Below, in pieces: positions 32,348 to 44,942 of a DNA stretch of 64,000 nucleotides. The notes below the pieces were generated by a model. The model saw nothing but the letters and a program-made list of their open reading frames with translations. It ran no database searches and was not told the origin of the DNA. Both the position numbers and the translations under genes were made by a program. Position 1 is the stretch's first letter. Each line of letters begins with the position of its first letter. Source of the DNA: Saposhnikovia divaricata (lineage: Eukaryota > Streptophyta > Magnoliopsida > Apiales > Apiaceae); NCBI GenBank assembly GCA_036435485.1, contig CM071597.1, positions 6,751,881-6,815,880 on the forward strand. The letters are read 5' to 3'.

Positions 32348-35300
32348 TGTGTGCAGGGAAACAGAAAGAATCTTTGGTATATGGACAGTGGCTGCTCTAG
32401 GCATATGACTGGAGATTCTACCCTGCTCACTAAGTTTGAGGAGAGAGCTGGCCCTAGCATTACCTTTGGAGACAACAGCAAAGGATATACTAGAGGATAT
32501 GGCTTGATTTCACAAGGGAATGTTGTCATTGAAGAAGTAGCACTGGTTGATGGACTTAAGCATAACTTGCTAAGTGTCAGTCAATTGTGTGATAAAGGCC
32601 AGAACGTCTGGTTCACATATGAAGCTTGTGTCATTTTCAAGAAAAGTGACAACAAGGTAGTGTTGACAGGAGATAGAAGAGGAAATGTGTACATTGCTGA
32701 CTTCAATTCAACAAATGCAAACATGACTACATGTCTTCTCAGCAAGGCAAGTGTAGATGAAGGTTGGCTTTGGCACAAAAGACTGTCACACTTGAGTTTT
32801 AAAGCAATGAATGAGTTGTTAAAGAAGGATTTGGTTAGAGGTATTCCAAAATTGGATTACTCCAAGGATGGATTGTGTGATGCATGCCAGAAAGGGAAGC
32901 AGAAGAAGGCCTCTTTCAAATCAAAGTCAATGTCATCAGTTGATCAACCCTTGCAACTACTCCACATGGATCTCTTTGGACCAGTCAATGTGTTGTCAAT
33001 TTCAAATAAGAAATACTGTCTTGTGATTATTGATGATTTCTCAAAATTCTCTTGGACATTCTTTCTGCACTCTAAGGATGAAGCAGGTGAAGTCATTTTA
33101 AATCACATCAGGATAGTCAACAACAATCCTTTACTCAAAGTAAGGAGAATCAGAAGTGACAATGGAACTGAGTTCAAGAATTCTGTAATAAGAGAGTTTT
33201 GTGAAGAAGAAGGAATTATCCAAGAATTCTCTGCACCAAGAACTCCTCAACAGAATGGTGTAGTGGAAAGAAAGAACAGAACTTTAATTGAAGCTGCAAG
33301 GACAATGCTTGAAGAATCTAAGCTACCAACATACTTCTGGGCAGAAGCTGTAAACACTGCATGCTACACTCAGAATATTTCTTTGGTCAATCAAGCAAAA
33401 GGCATGACACCTTATCAACTTTTCAAAGGCAAGAAACCAACAATCAACTTTCTGCATGTCTTTGGATGCAAATGCTTTGTACTGAAAAATCATGGTGAGC
33501 ATCTTGGAAAATTTGATTCAAAAGCAGATGAAGCTATCTTTGTTGGATACTCAGCTGGAAAATCCTACAGAGTATACAACCTAAGACTAAACATTGTAAT
33601 GGAGTCCATACATGTTGTCTTTGATGACAAGAAAATATCTGGTCTAGTAGATGAAGGTTTTCATGAGTCTCTCTCATTCGAGAATGAGAGAAGTGGTGAA
33701 GAAAGTGAAGATGATGATGAAGAATGGAGATCAAATGGTGTGAGAAACAGACAAGGATTATCAATTGAAGTGCAGAATGAACCACCTGTTGAAGAGCAAA
33801 TTACACCATCAGTTGGAAATCAAATTGAAGCATCTGTAGAAAATCAAACAGAAGTATCTATTGATGAATCTGCAAGAAATCCATCAATCTCGAGGGCCAT
33901 ACACTCAGGGGGAGTTTCTTACAGTCAAAACTCAACAATAAGTCACAATGATCAACACAGAGAAAATGAAGCCCCTTCATCAAGGTCAAACTTACCACCA
34001 CAGAGAAAATGGACCAGGGATCATCCATTTGAGCTTATCGTTGGAGATCCTAATGCAAAGGTCCAAACCAGAAGAGCAAGTCAAGAAGAATGCTTATACA
34101 GTAGTTTTCTATCCAAAGAAGAACCTAAGAGAGTTGAACAAGCTCTTCTGGATCCAGACTGAGTTTTAGCAATGCAAGAAGAGTTAAACCAGTTTGAGAG
34201 AAATGAAGTATGGAAACTTGTACCCAAACCTAAAGACAAATCAGTGATTGGCACTAAGTGGGTATTCAAGAACAAGATGGATGAGAATGGCATAGTCACA
34301 AGGAATAAAGCTAGATTAGTTGCTAAAGGCTACTGTCAAGAGGAAGGAATTGATTTTGAAGAAACCTTTGCACCAGTAGCAAGGTTAGAAGCAATAAGGA
34401 TCTTCCTGGCCTATGCAACGCATGCCAATTTCAAAGTCTATCAAATGGATGTCAAGAGTGCATTTTTGAATGGTATTCTGGAGGAGAAGGTGTATGTTAG
34501 TCAACCGCCTGGTTTTGAAGATCCAGACTTTCCAGAATATGTGTTCTTTCTACTCAAAGCACTCTATGGCCTGAAGCAAGCACCTAGAGCCTGGTATGAT
34601 ACACTCTCACAGTTCCTTATATAGAATCACTTCATTCGAGGTGCTATTGATAAAATTCTCTTTTATAGAAATGTCAATGGCTCTATGATACTTGTCCAAA
34701 TTTATGTAGATGATATAATATTTGGGTCTACATATGAGAAACTTTGCAAGAGGTTTGCCAAACTCATGCAAAGTAGATATGAAATGAGTATGATGGGTGA
34801 ATTAACTTATTTTCTTGGTTTACAAGTTAAACAAGTGAATGAGGGAATTTTTATAAGTCAAACAAAATACATTTATGATCTTTTAAAAAGGTTTGATTTA
34901 GCAGATTGTTCTTCTGCAAAAACACCCATGGCCACTGCCACTAAGCTTGAACTGAATACTAAGGAAAAGAAGGTGGACATGACAAGCTATAGGGGCATGG
35001 TTGGATCTCTTTTATACTTAACAGCTAGTAGACCTGATATTATGTTTGCTACATGTTTATGTGCTAGATTTCAAGCTGATCCGAGGGAATCTCACTTAGT
35101 AGCTATTAAAAGGATTTTGAAATATCTCAAGGGAACACCAAAACTCGGCATTTGGTACCCTAGAGATTCTGGTTTTGATCTAATTGGTTACTCAGATGCA
35201 GATTATGCAGGTTGCAAAATGGATAGAAAGAGTACCACAGGAACCTATCAATTCGTGGGAAACAAGCTGGTCTCATGGTTCAGTAAAAAGTAGAACTCAG

Positions 35301-35647
35301 TATTTACCTCAACTACAGAGGCTGAATACATAGCAGCTGGGAGTTGTTGTGCACAGATTTTATGGATGAGAAATCAACTACTTGACTATGGAGTTAAAGT
35401 TAAAAGGATCCCAATTTTCTGTGACAACACTAGTGCAATTGCAATATCACAGAATCCAGTGCAGCATTCTAGAACCAAGCACATAGACATCAGATACCAT
35501 TTCATCAGGGAGCATGTGATGGAAAGCACTGTGGAACTGCATTTTGTTCCTAGTGAAAGACAGTTGGCAGACATTTTTACTAAAGCTTTGGATGAAGCAA
35601 CCTTTTCAAGGTTGGTAAGTGAGCTTGGTATGTTAAATTTCACATGA
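32348..35647 (+). pseudogene. Copia-B pol (protease-integrase-RT-RNase H)
   Basis: Pol opens 12 bases after the gag stop in another frame and runs to TGA 35645-35647, with three nonsense codons: TGA 34160-34162 (a Trp in Copia-A), TAG 34622-34624 and TAG 35291-35293. Motifs: protease WYMDSGCSRHMTGDS; pre-integrase zinc finger; integrase Asp of SDNGTEF and Glu of VVERKNRT; RT QMDVKSAFLNG and YVDD; RNase H SDADYAG and TTEAEY. There is no methionine start near the front, so expression must need fusion to gag by frameshift or splicing, or read-through. Confidence 0.94.
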
Positions 35648-36300
35648 TTTTTTTTTTAAAATGTCTGTTCAATTAATTGCAGCCAGTGAATTTCATTCTC
35701 AGGATTTTGTTTGTTTTATTTGATTATCTGCATGATTATTCTGGAGATATCACTGTAGCATAATTAAATAAATATTTTATTGACATATATCAATTAATGA
35801 TATTTTGTTAATTTTATATCTATTTAATTGTGAGTTTATCTGATTATTGTGGATTAATTCTTGATTTACACCGTGATTATTTTTAAATCCATAATAATTA
35901 GAAGTAATAAATATGTGTATATGTGTATAGACTGATAGGTTTCGGTGATAAGATGTTTTTTCGGCCGATAGGTTTCGGTGATAAGATGTTTTTTCGGCGA
36001 ATTAGGTTGTTAGGTGAGAAATTATTGAGCGGTGTTGTTTTTCAAACATAACCTATCACTATTACACCTAACCTACTAAACCTTGAAACCTTATAAATGA
36101 TGAGTTTTTGTTTGTGTTTAACATCATCATTTTTCAGATATACAGAGCATATACACACGATTGCTGAATATTTCGAGCTTTGATCGGAAAGATCTCTCAA
36201 TTTAGCTGGTGGTTTTTAGATTGGATTTTATATTCTTGCTTTATACATCATCCTTTATAAAAACTAACCCTTGTTTTTGAATTTCCTCGAAGTTTTGAAA
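35648..36300 (+). other. Copia-B spacer between pol and ORF3
   Basis: AT-rich, non-coding. It includes an exact tandem pair of a 33-bp unit (GATAGGTTTCGGTGATAAGA then TGTTTTTTCGGC) at about 35933-35998. The position matches the Copia-A spacer 3224-3727. Confidence 0.75.
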
Positions 36301-38404
36301 ATGGCATTGCAGGGAAGCTTTTTAATTGCTAAAGTTAATCCTATTTCCATTCAGCAAATCGAAACCATTCAGGATGAGCAATTTCGGGCTTGGACACAAT
36401 TTTTGAATGAAATTCATTAATTCGATATGCTTTAGTTACACCAGTACAACTTAACCATGATGCATTGCGTGAACTATATTGCAGTGCGGTTAACACTTCT
36501 GGACAAGACGGGTGTGGATTCACATATCGACTATTTGGTAGGTCGATTAGGGTCACTGAACGAGATGTTAATCGAATTCTTCATTTTCCTATGGAAAATC
36601 TCGTTTCTGATCCTACACCTGAACAGATTGAAATGTTCTTTCGTTTTATAAGGTACCAAGATGGCAATTTCAATACTGGTAATCTTTATAGAACGTTTCT
36701 AACCCAGTATTGGAGTTTCTTCTTTCACACTCTTAACCATGTTTTTTCCTCAGATAGAACAAATCAAGATCGAATACCTGAATATATCCAAAAAATAGGG
36801 TATGCGGTCGCCAATAATTTGAGGATTAATTTTGGAAAAATATTGCTTGGTCAAATCATTTTAAAGATGAAACACTTAGGAACAAGAGATGTTCGGACTC
36901 AAAATGTCAAATGTCTATATCCAAGGTTTCTACAGCTAATATTAAATTATTTTTTGAATGATGAAGACAGGGTACGCTTGGAAAATGGTCAAAAGGTGGA
37001 ATGTTCTTCCATAAAGACGAATGTAATTAATTACATGAGCAAAAAGAAATATACGGATGTGCCTAAAGTCCTAACTGAATATCTAAAGACTGTCCCACTT
37101 CCGTTGTTACCAAGACCAGTGAGAGCAGGTATACGACAAGGTAATATTTCAATCCCTGCTATTCCAACCTTTGTATTCCCTGTTGTGTCACAGGAAATAC
37201 AGTTTCTACAGCCCCCAGTGGCCATCTTACCCGACCAAGAGCAGGAAATCCCACCGACTCTAACACAGGTCGAAGAGCCCATTTTACAAATACAAACACA
37301 AACACAACAAACTCCTACACCTCAATTGTCACTTAAACGACCAACCATCAACACTTTTGAGGGAGATAGTGCCTCAGCAGCACCACATAAGGAGTTAGTT
37401 ACATCAGCAGCTCTACCTCATTCTAAACGAAGTAAACCAAATGAACCTGAGGTAACTGTAACTGTTAGGGAAACAATTCTTCCTTGTCAAATGAGTGAAA
37501 ATGTAAATGAGGATGAATTGACGGGAGCAACTATCTTGAGTTCCATTTCACGGAACATAAGAGTGGTTGATGATCTTTCTAAAGATCAAATGCCTTCACA
37601 GGCATCCGAGGTTGAATTACCACCTCAATAACTGCTGGTGAATCTTCCATTTTACGGAAAGATCCATCGGTAGGTGGTTCTTTTATGAACCAAGTGTCTT
37701 CACAGACATACGAGGGAAACTTGGGTTTTGTGCCATTTAATCGATTCAAGTTTAACCTCCTAGAGGAAAAATCTCTGGATCTCTTTCGAGATTTACCACT
37801 ATTTACCAGTGGTCGGCAACTCGCTTCACGCGAGGATGGAAGCTCACGAACTTTCAATGCACCATCCGTGACCTCTGAAAAAGGGGATAGGATGATTTCA
37901 TTTGCAGGTACACATATCGGTGGAAGCTCTGGAAGAGAGTTGAGGGAAACACGAACAGAACATGTAAGTGTCACCCAAACCACTAAACCGAGTGAATATA
38001 GAGTGTTGAGTGAAACACCTGCAGAACATACGAGTGAGCAACCTACTCAACCACATGCACCTGTAACCAGAAAGGAATACAGTAGACTCCTTACACGGGT
38101 CCAAAAATTGGAGAAAGAGTTGCCAAATATCTGTAAGTCCATTGCGGAAATCAAAAATTTGCAACTTATTCAACATGATGCATTCCAGGTTTAATTAAGT
38201 TCCATGGCAGCCCAGTTTAGTCATGCAATTAATTCCTTGGTGAAGACAGTTTCGTCTAAATTACCAACTCCACATCCTACTATCTTGGAGGATAACCCAA
38301 CTGAGGGGGAGAAGGTGGATGACCAAGAAGCTACTAGGCGTAATAAAGGCAAGGAAAAGGTTGTTGACACGGAATTAACTTTATCATGGGAAAGGAAAAG
38401 CTAA
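36301..38404 (+). pseudogene. Copia-B ORF3
   Basis: The start is ATG 36301 (MALQGSFLIAKVNPISIQQI). A one-base change near 36415 shifts the frame, which then runs to TAA 37629-37631; a second frameshift leads to 37640-38194 and, past a TAA, to 38404. The N-terminal ~250 residues (FRFIRYQDGNFN, LKMKHLGTRDVRT) form a globular domain analogous to ORF3 of Copia-A; then comes a Pro/Thr/Gln-rich linker and a C-terminal coiled coil (YSRLLTRVQKLEKELPNI). No signal peptide or membrane segment is apparent. Function unknown; its conserved place after pol in both elements is the best evidence that it matters. Confidence 0.8.
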
Positions 38405-38616
38405 ATGGAAGTATTCGTGCTATGTGAAAAGAAAGCAAGGCAAAACTTGAAGATATGTTCAGTCTAGAGGAACAATTGTCTTGCACTTGGAAATCTGGAA
38501 AATATATATATGATCCAGAATGTACGTTTATATTATTTATCTTTGTATTTTATTTTTTTGTTGTATCAGTTGAGTTATCCTCTAGGAATTTGTTTGTCAA
38601 ACCCTGACAATCAAAT

Positions 38617-38625
38617 AGGGGGAGA
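38617..38625 (+). promoter_or_regulatory. Polypurine tract
   Basis: AGGGGGAGA, one base from the 3' LTR start, primes plus-strand synthesis. Confidence 0.92.
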
Positions 38626-38626
38626 T

Positions 38627-39724
38627 TGTAAAGCATAAAAATGTAATATGTAATAGAGGACATATATAACTCAACTAGGATAAAAGATAAATAATAAACT
38701 CTATACAGGGATCGTGAAATTTGAAGAACAGGCACCAACAAGGATCAAGTCGCTGAAAGAAGTTCATTAAAATGATCAAGCCTCAGTGACAAAAATAAGA
38801 TGTACAGATGATTCAGTTGAAGGGCCAAAAGATTTCAGTGATAAAGTTTTTGTGGTTGCACAATTCTTGGCAGTATTCTTAAAGACATGATACGAAGACC
38901 ACGAGTGAATGTTAGTCGTCTGTGAACCAGACCAGTTGCACTAGGCGTCAACATTTTCACAAAGGAATCGAAGTATCTAACTCGGAAAACTGTTAAAGAG
39001 GTATGATTGACAGCAGTGTTGATATCCTCCATTTCAGAAGCTGAATATTTAAGGATATCAAAAATAAGAGGAAAATGAATAGTAACCGGAATCACTATTC
39101 ACAATGGAATTACTATTCACCGGAATCACTATTCACACCGGCATTACTATTCTCCGGAATCACTATTCACACCGGGTGAATAGTAACCGAAGTTACTATT
39201 CATGTGAATAGTACCCAAAAGTACTATTCATAAAGTAGGGAACATGTGGGGCCCACATGTATTAAAAATCAAAGTAAGACTTTGAAATTGAAAATGCAGT
39301 GGTTGAAAAGCAGGTTCGGCAGGTTGTTATTGAAAGAAATTAGGCAGGTTAATATACGTAATCAGTTACGTATATTAACTGCATAGTGACTTTCTATAAC
39401 CTATAAATAGGCCTGTTGTATTTCATTTCAAAATACACATCAACACACAACTCTCTCTTCTCTCTCATATATTTTCTGTGTAAGCTGCTAGATAGTCCGT
39501 CTAGTAGGAAAGTCGGCTTAGCCCACTTTCAGGCAATGTCGGGTAGAAGGTCCTCGTGCCTAAACTATCCTTAGGAGTGTTCTAATTTTGAAGCTAATCC
39601 ATTGGATTATAAGTTGTAACACCCCTTCGAGTTTATTATTAATAAAGATATATTCTCGGAATTATTTTTAATTTTTATAGTATCGTATTCAACCCCCCCT
39701 TATACGATACTTTGGGACCTAACA
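38627..39724 (+). repeat. Copia-B 3' LTR (1098 bp)
   Basis: Near-identical to 28819-29915, including the ACTATTCA array, TATA box and C-rich hairpin. It ends CCTAACA before the duplicated GTCAA. Confidence 0.96.
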
Positions 39725-40870
39725 GTCAAGTTCGTTCTCACAGAGATCTTAGGTTTCAATTCAGTTTTGTACATATGCAACAATGTATGGTTATTATGCA
39801 CTGCTAAGACAATTAACAATATTAAGTTTTTTACTAACTATAATTAACTAAGATACAAATTAACAAACTAAAAATTACTAACTACTTATATGCGAGAAAA
39901 AACATGGAATCCTAACTTCAGTAAATACTTCGCTTAGATCTGACGCCTTTAATCACTATGTGCAATGGTTATGATATCTGATCGGACAACACGAAATAAG
40001 TACACGCTACCTCTCAGTATACGTATACCAAACTAAACATACATCCACAAAAGAGATAGAAGATGAATTGACACCAATTATGCTTAGACCCTATATGTCT
40101 ATAGAATTTGAAAACATAACGGTTGAAGAACAAGTTATCCATAAAGATCACACAGGGCAATATAAGTATTCTCATCTCATACTACGAATCATGTTGATAA
40201 ACAATCATGAACCTATGCTAGCATGGCAAGTTTTAAATCTCCAGATCCACTTTCACTTCACAAGAGATTAACAAATTAGATGTTCATGACGCATCTATCA
40301 ATTAAGCATAACCATACGAGGATATCAAATATACATCACGCACATATCTTTAAAGCATCAAGATACTAAGCTCCATAAATAAATCCGTTAGAATCCAATG
40401 ACAAAGATTAGTTCATAATTGAACCGCTCGTCATCATGGGATCTATTGAAACCATGATAGAAGACAAGATATGGAAGAAAGTAATAATATTAATAAAATA
40501 AGAGTTGAGAAAACAAATCTATGATACAAAAGATGAAGTAGATCTAGATCCGTTGCTTGTCACGAGCGTTGAATCCTTCTCTCCTTTTCTCCCTTGCAGA
40601 TCTAAGCTATATTATGTACAAGATATCTAATTGTCTAATTGTCTAATTCTAATTCTCTAATTTACAAGGGATTGGATGTGTTTATATAGGCACTCCAAGT
40701 CTTGCCCAGGAAGAAATTGCCTTCTATTACAATTAGAATTCGATTTAGGTACTAAAAACTGCCCAAAATATAATTAGAACTTGAAAAGGGCAAAACAGTA
40801 AATTCCCTGCTCCCCTCAGTCTGCTTGTCGTCCAATCTGCGCCCAACACATGCAAGCGGCACCAAAAACT

Positions 40871-42354
40871 TGTTAACACAATATCACGCAAGCGTACGTG
40901 GTCACAAGTAATACAGATAGAAGTCAAGTTCGTTCCCACAGAGATCTTAGGTTTCAATTCAGTTTTGTACCTATGCAACAATGTATGGTTATTATGCACT
41001 GCTAAGACAATTAACAATATTAAGTTTTTTACTAACTATAATTAACTAAGATACAAATTAACAAACTAAAAATTACTAACAACTTATATGCGAGAAAAAA
41101 AATGGAATCCTAACTTCAGTAAATACTTCGCTTAGATCTGACGCCTTTAATCACTATGTGCAATGGTTATGATATCTGATCGGACAACATGAAATAAGTA
41201 CACGATACCTCTCAGTATACGTATACCAAACTAAACATACATCCACAAAAGAGATAGAAGATGAATAGACACCAATTATGCTTAGACCCTATATGTCTAT
41301 ATAATTTGAAAACATAACGGTTGAAGAACAAGTTATCCATAAAGATCACACAGGGCAATATAAGTATTCTCATCTCATACTACGAATCATGTTGATAAAC
41401 AATCATGAACCTATGCTAGCATGGCAAGTTCTAAATCTCAAGATCCACTTTCACTTCACAAGAGATTAACAAATTAGATGTTCATGATGCATCTATCAAT
41501 TAAGCATAACCATACGAGGATATCAAATATACATCACACACAAATCTTTAAAGCATCAAGATACTATGCTCCATAAATAAATCCGTTAGAATCCCATGAC
41601 AACGATTAGTTCATAATTGAACCGCTCGTCATCATGGGATCTATTGAAACCATGATAGAAGACAAGATATGGAAGAAAGTAATAATATTAATAAAACAAG
41701 AGTTGAGAAAACAAATCTATGATACAAAAGATGAAGTAGATCTAGATCCGTTGCTTGTCACGAGCGTTGAATCCTTCTCTCCTTTGCAGATCTAAGCTAT
41801 ATTATGTACAAGATATCTAATTGTCTAATTCTCTAATTCTAATTGTCTAATTTACAAGGGATTGGATGTGTTTATATAGGCACTCCAAGTCTTCCCCATC
41901 AAGAAATTGCCTTCTATTACAATTAGAATTCGATTTAGGTACTAAAAACTGCCCAAAATATAATTAGAACTTGAAAACGGCAAAACAGTAAATTCCCTGC
42001 TCCCCTCAGTCTGCTTGTCGTACAATCTGCGCCCAACACACGCAACTTGTGCGCGCGAATCCAATCCTAAGTTGTAGAAAATCTTCCAGGCTTCGCGTGG
42101 ACAGTAAGATCGCTGAAAACGGACTTATAGAACTCCAGATATAGCCAAAACAGTGTAGACTGCGCAACCTTCCCGGAAAATCCGAATTTTAATCAATTAA
42201 TTCTCCAAACACGATAGAATCATCACCCTTAATCGACATTCTTGTAAATCTGCACAACTAAGCAAAACACATCAAAACTATAACAAACTTGAGCCCAAGT
42301 GAATCAATTTAAGCCGAATTGAAGCGATCCAAGTGGATATAAATCCACTCATCA
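40871..42354 (-). repeat. Athila-B complete LTR
   Basis: A 1484-bp LTR, the same family as those at 44943 and 56650: shared GATCCCATGATGACGAG and CGTACGCTTGCGTGAT blocks. The minus strand starts TGATGAGTGGATTT at 42354 and ends TGTTAACA at 40871. Confidence 0.9.
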
Positions 42355-42432
42355 CTATTCACTGATCCTTGAATCACCATTTGGATCACTGCCCCCAATT
42401 TAGATTTTTGATCACTGTTGAATTTGCCTTTA

Positions 42433-42977
42433 ATACCAGAGCCAATGAAATATACATATGCGTGTCATTAAAGACCTGCATCTATAAGCTTTTATTAAGC
42501 TTTTAATAAAGAAAAAGAATATATAATTTCTCCATTATATATATAAAGAATATATCATTTATCTTGGTTCCCTTTTATGTTTATAAGCCCATAATCATAT
42601 TTATACAAATTCATCCATTCTTCTTTTTTTTTCGAATATGTTTTCGGATTTTACATCCAAAAAAGAAATAAGCTGCTATCATTTAATCAATTTTAATAAA
42701 TTTTAGTATAAGAAATATATACATTAATAATAAGAAAATTTAATTTTCTTTTTTTAAAACAGAAAATTATATTATTAATTTTAATTCACCTTAAGTATTT
42801 AATTCGTAATACAAAAGTATATATTCTTGTAATACATATACAGATATACTCATGTAGGATTGGCATAAATGCGTGCCATCGTCAAAGGAGGCATCAAAGA
42901 CATATGCGTGTAGTCGAAACAGGCGTTGAAGCTTTTAATAAAGAAAAATTATAGGTTGTAATTTAAGTTGTGAAAAC
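42433..42977. other. DC1 upstream region remnant and AT-rich spacer
   Basis: 42433-42520 matches the region upstream of the DC1 start at 19220-19375 (AGCCAATGAAATATA, CATATGCGTGTCAT). Parts of that block recur at about 42885-42950. No gene is seen. Confidence 0.65.
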
Positions 42978-43359
42978 TTTTGGAGGCCCATCTTCTTAAT
43001 GGGCCGAACCGAAGGTCCGGGGACAGATCGTAGGCCCAACCGGATGAAGCCATCCTTAATCAGTCTGTCTGCCCACAACAGTCATGTAGTTGGAAATCCA
43101 TAGAATGTGGGACACGTCGCCCATGACACCCATTCTTCGGGAAACTACATGAAGAAGAAATAATATAGTCTAGTCAAGTTCATTTTCTCATTCATTCACA
43201 ATTTGGACACACAATACACAAGCGCTCTATGTTCTAATTACCTTACAAAGAATCGACTGACTTATTCTCACACCGGAGGTTAATCGGAGGGCCAAACCCC
43301 AGCATTCTTCTTCTGCAGGTCCGACCGAACCAAGGTTCGGGAGAAAATTGATCGTAACA
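42978..43359 (+). repeat. Tat-like 5' LTR
   Basis: 382 bp sharing GGAGGCCCATCT, GTCCGGGGACAGATCGTAGG and ...GTAACA with the 3' copy. Its first bases have mutated (TTTTGGAGG versus TGTTGGAGG). Confidence 0.88.
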
Positions 43360-43361
43360 TT

Positions 43362-43379
43362 TGGCACCGTCTGTGGGAA
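43362..43379 (+). promoter_or_regulatory. Primer binding site of the Tat-like element
   Basis: TGGCACCGTCTGTGGGAA lies two bases after the LTR end; TGGCGCCGTCTGTGGGA-type sites are common in plant gypsy elements. The tRNA is not assigned. Confidence 0.75.
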
Positions 43380-43417
43380 CATAGAGATACGTTTGTGATT
43401 GAGATTTACCAGAAGCT

Positions 43418-44850
43418 ATGACGAATGATGAAACACCCCTAACCGATGATGTCACCATGGCTGGAAATAGCCGTACCCCTCCTGTTATCCCGAGGGCAAT
43501 TTCGCCTATCATCCCAAGGCTGCTAACTTTCGAAGAAGAAGGAGACATGCCATCTTCGGAAGAACAGCAAGAGATGCTCCTGAGGTGGCGAGAGCAGCAG
43601 AGAATCAAAGGGAAACAGAAAGAAACTAAGAAAGAAAAGAGAAACAGAGACGCAGAAAGATTGGCTAAGAAGAAAGAGGACGACCGATTGAGGTTGAAAG
43701 CCCTAAAGCTCTAGAGAGAAAAGATCGAATTACAAGAGAAAGCGCTCGCGAGGCCTTGGAGGCCGAAGACTCGGAGCCTGAAGATCGAAGGGAGAAGAGA
43801 ACCAGAGACGATGAAGATGAGTCATGGAACTCTGAATCGCACTACAAGAGAACCCGATCAAAGATATTGTATTCCTCCGATTCGGAAGAAGAAGGACCTC
43901 ATACCGATAACAGAATTCGAAGGCTGAAGAAAGTCATGTTTGGGGATAAAAAGATCAGCCACGAGCCCGTGGTAACCGAGGATGTCGAACAATTTTGATC
44001 ACCTCTGAGAAGACAGTTCCCAAAGATGCACGAATTTGGAGGAAAGGGTGACCCCGAAGACCATTGTGAGAAGTACTAATCGCTCATGACTGGTATGGGG
44101 CATTGTGATGTGATGCTCTGTAAGATGTTCAAGACCTACCTGAAGGGACCAACGTCAATGTGGTATCGATCACTGAGGCCCAGGTCAATTGGCTCGTACG
44201 AGGAAATCAAGAAGAAGTTTTTGAGGCACTATTCTCATTTGTGCCGAAGAGAGAAGGATACTGAAGCTTTAATCCACTGTAGGCAGCGGCCGAATGAAGA
44301 ACTAAAGGAGTATCTTGCAATGTTTAAGGAGGAAGCAGGGATGGTGACCAACTTGGACAAGGTCAAAGCAGATGGGTTCCTCTCGTTGGGGCTAGACCCC
44401 ATCAAAGGTAAGAAGCTTCGATCTTCTCTTTATGATGTGCCTCCAAAATCTTTAAATGATATATATTTGAGGGGGGAGGCGATTAGGAGAAAAATGGAAT
44501 CCATTGTAGGGTATAAGGATAGTAAGAAGAATGATAGAGATGATAGAAGAAATGATAGAAGGGACGACCGAAGGGGTTGTGGTGATGTCAACAGCATATT
44601 GAATGACACGAGGCACGATAAAGGGGCTGAACGTAGGCGAGATAGAGATAGTGCGGTGTTTACACCCCTTAACACACCTATCTCAAAGATTCTCCATGAG
44701 ATAAAGGGCAAGCCTGGGTTCATCCGACCGGCCAGGCTGAAGACCCTGAGCACTAGCGGAACAAAAATAAGTACTGTGATTATCATCGAGATAAGGGGCA
44801 TAATAAAATGAATGCTACCACTGAAAGAAGATAAGTGAGAAAATAATTAA
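43418..44850 (+). pseudogene. Tat-like gag
   Basis: From ATG 43418 a Lys/Glu/Arg-rich helical N-terminus ends at a TAG (43714). After a frameshift near 43750 another frame shows an acidic/basic linker, a TGA at 43998, a TAA near 44076 and the gypsy gag core KMFKTYLKGPTSMWYRSL...EALIHCRQRPNEEL, then an Arg/Asp-rich tail. A last frame change restores a zinc-knuckle-like YCDYHRDKGH near 44780. At least three stops and two frameshifts are present. The Athila element enters 90 bases further on. Confidence 0.87.
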
Positions 44851-44942
44851 AGATGGAGAGTTAACCTAGTTTGTGGGAGATTTGAGGGATAAACTCGAGT
44901 CAAAAGAGAAGACAAGGGATTCCAGAGATGCAGAAGGGTCAG

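Larger units (their letters stand above)
28819..39724 (+). mobile_element. Copia-B: complete Sirevirus-like Ty1/copia element
   Basis: The 10.9-kb element is flanked by GTCAA (28814-28818 and 39725-39729); the uninterrupted target is visible at about 40900-40940 in the sister LTR. Order: 5' LTR, Met-tRNA PBS, gag, pol, spacer, ORF3, polypurine tract AGGGGGAGA, 3' LTR. The LTRs differ by about 14 substitutions and one indel over 1097 bp (counted by eye), so insertion is fairly recent. Gag has three in-frame stops, pol three, and ORF3 two frameshifts and a stop, so this copy is not autonomous now. Confidence 0.96.
28762..42354 (-). mobile_element. Athila-B: internally deleted Athila-like element
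   Basis: The target duplication CTATT (28757-28761 and 42355-42359) brackets two LTR copies on the minus strand. LTR-B (40871-42354, 1484 bp) is complete, from TGATGAGTGGATTTATATCC to ...TGTTAACA. LTR-A (28762-28818 plus 39725 to about 40855) lacks its first ~300 bp. Between them only ~15 bp of the PBS (GGTGCCGC region) survive, so the coding interior and part of the 3' LTR were deleted. Copia-B sits 57 bases into LTR-A. Confidence 0.9.
28296..42429. mobile_element. Harbinger/Tourist-type MITE, interrupted by nested insertions
   Basis: Left end GGCCATCTCCAACAG and right end (complement) AGGCAAATTCAACAG are 15-base inverted repeats with five mismatches; further matching GATCCAAAAATC-like sequence continues inward. 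TTA is duplicated at 28293-28295 and 42430-42432, and the intact DC1 gene (19175-19181 region) reads GCTTAATACC without insertion, confirming the empty site. TTA duplications fit PIF/Harbinger. Without nested DNA the MITE is about 536 bp (28296-28761 plus 42360-42429). No transposase is encoded. Confidence 0.88.
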
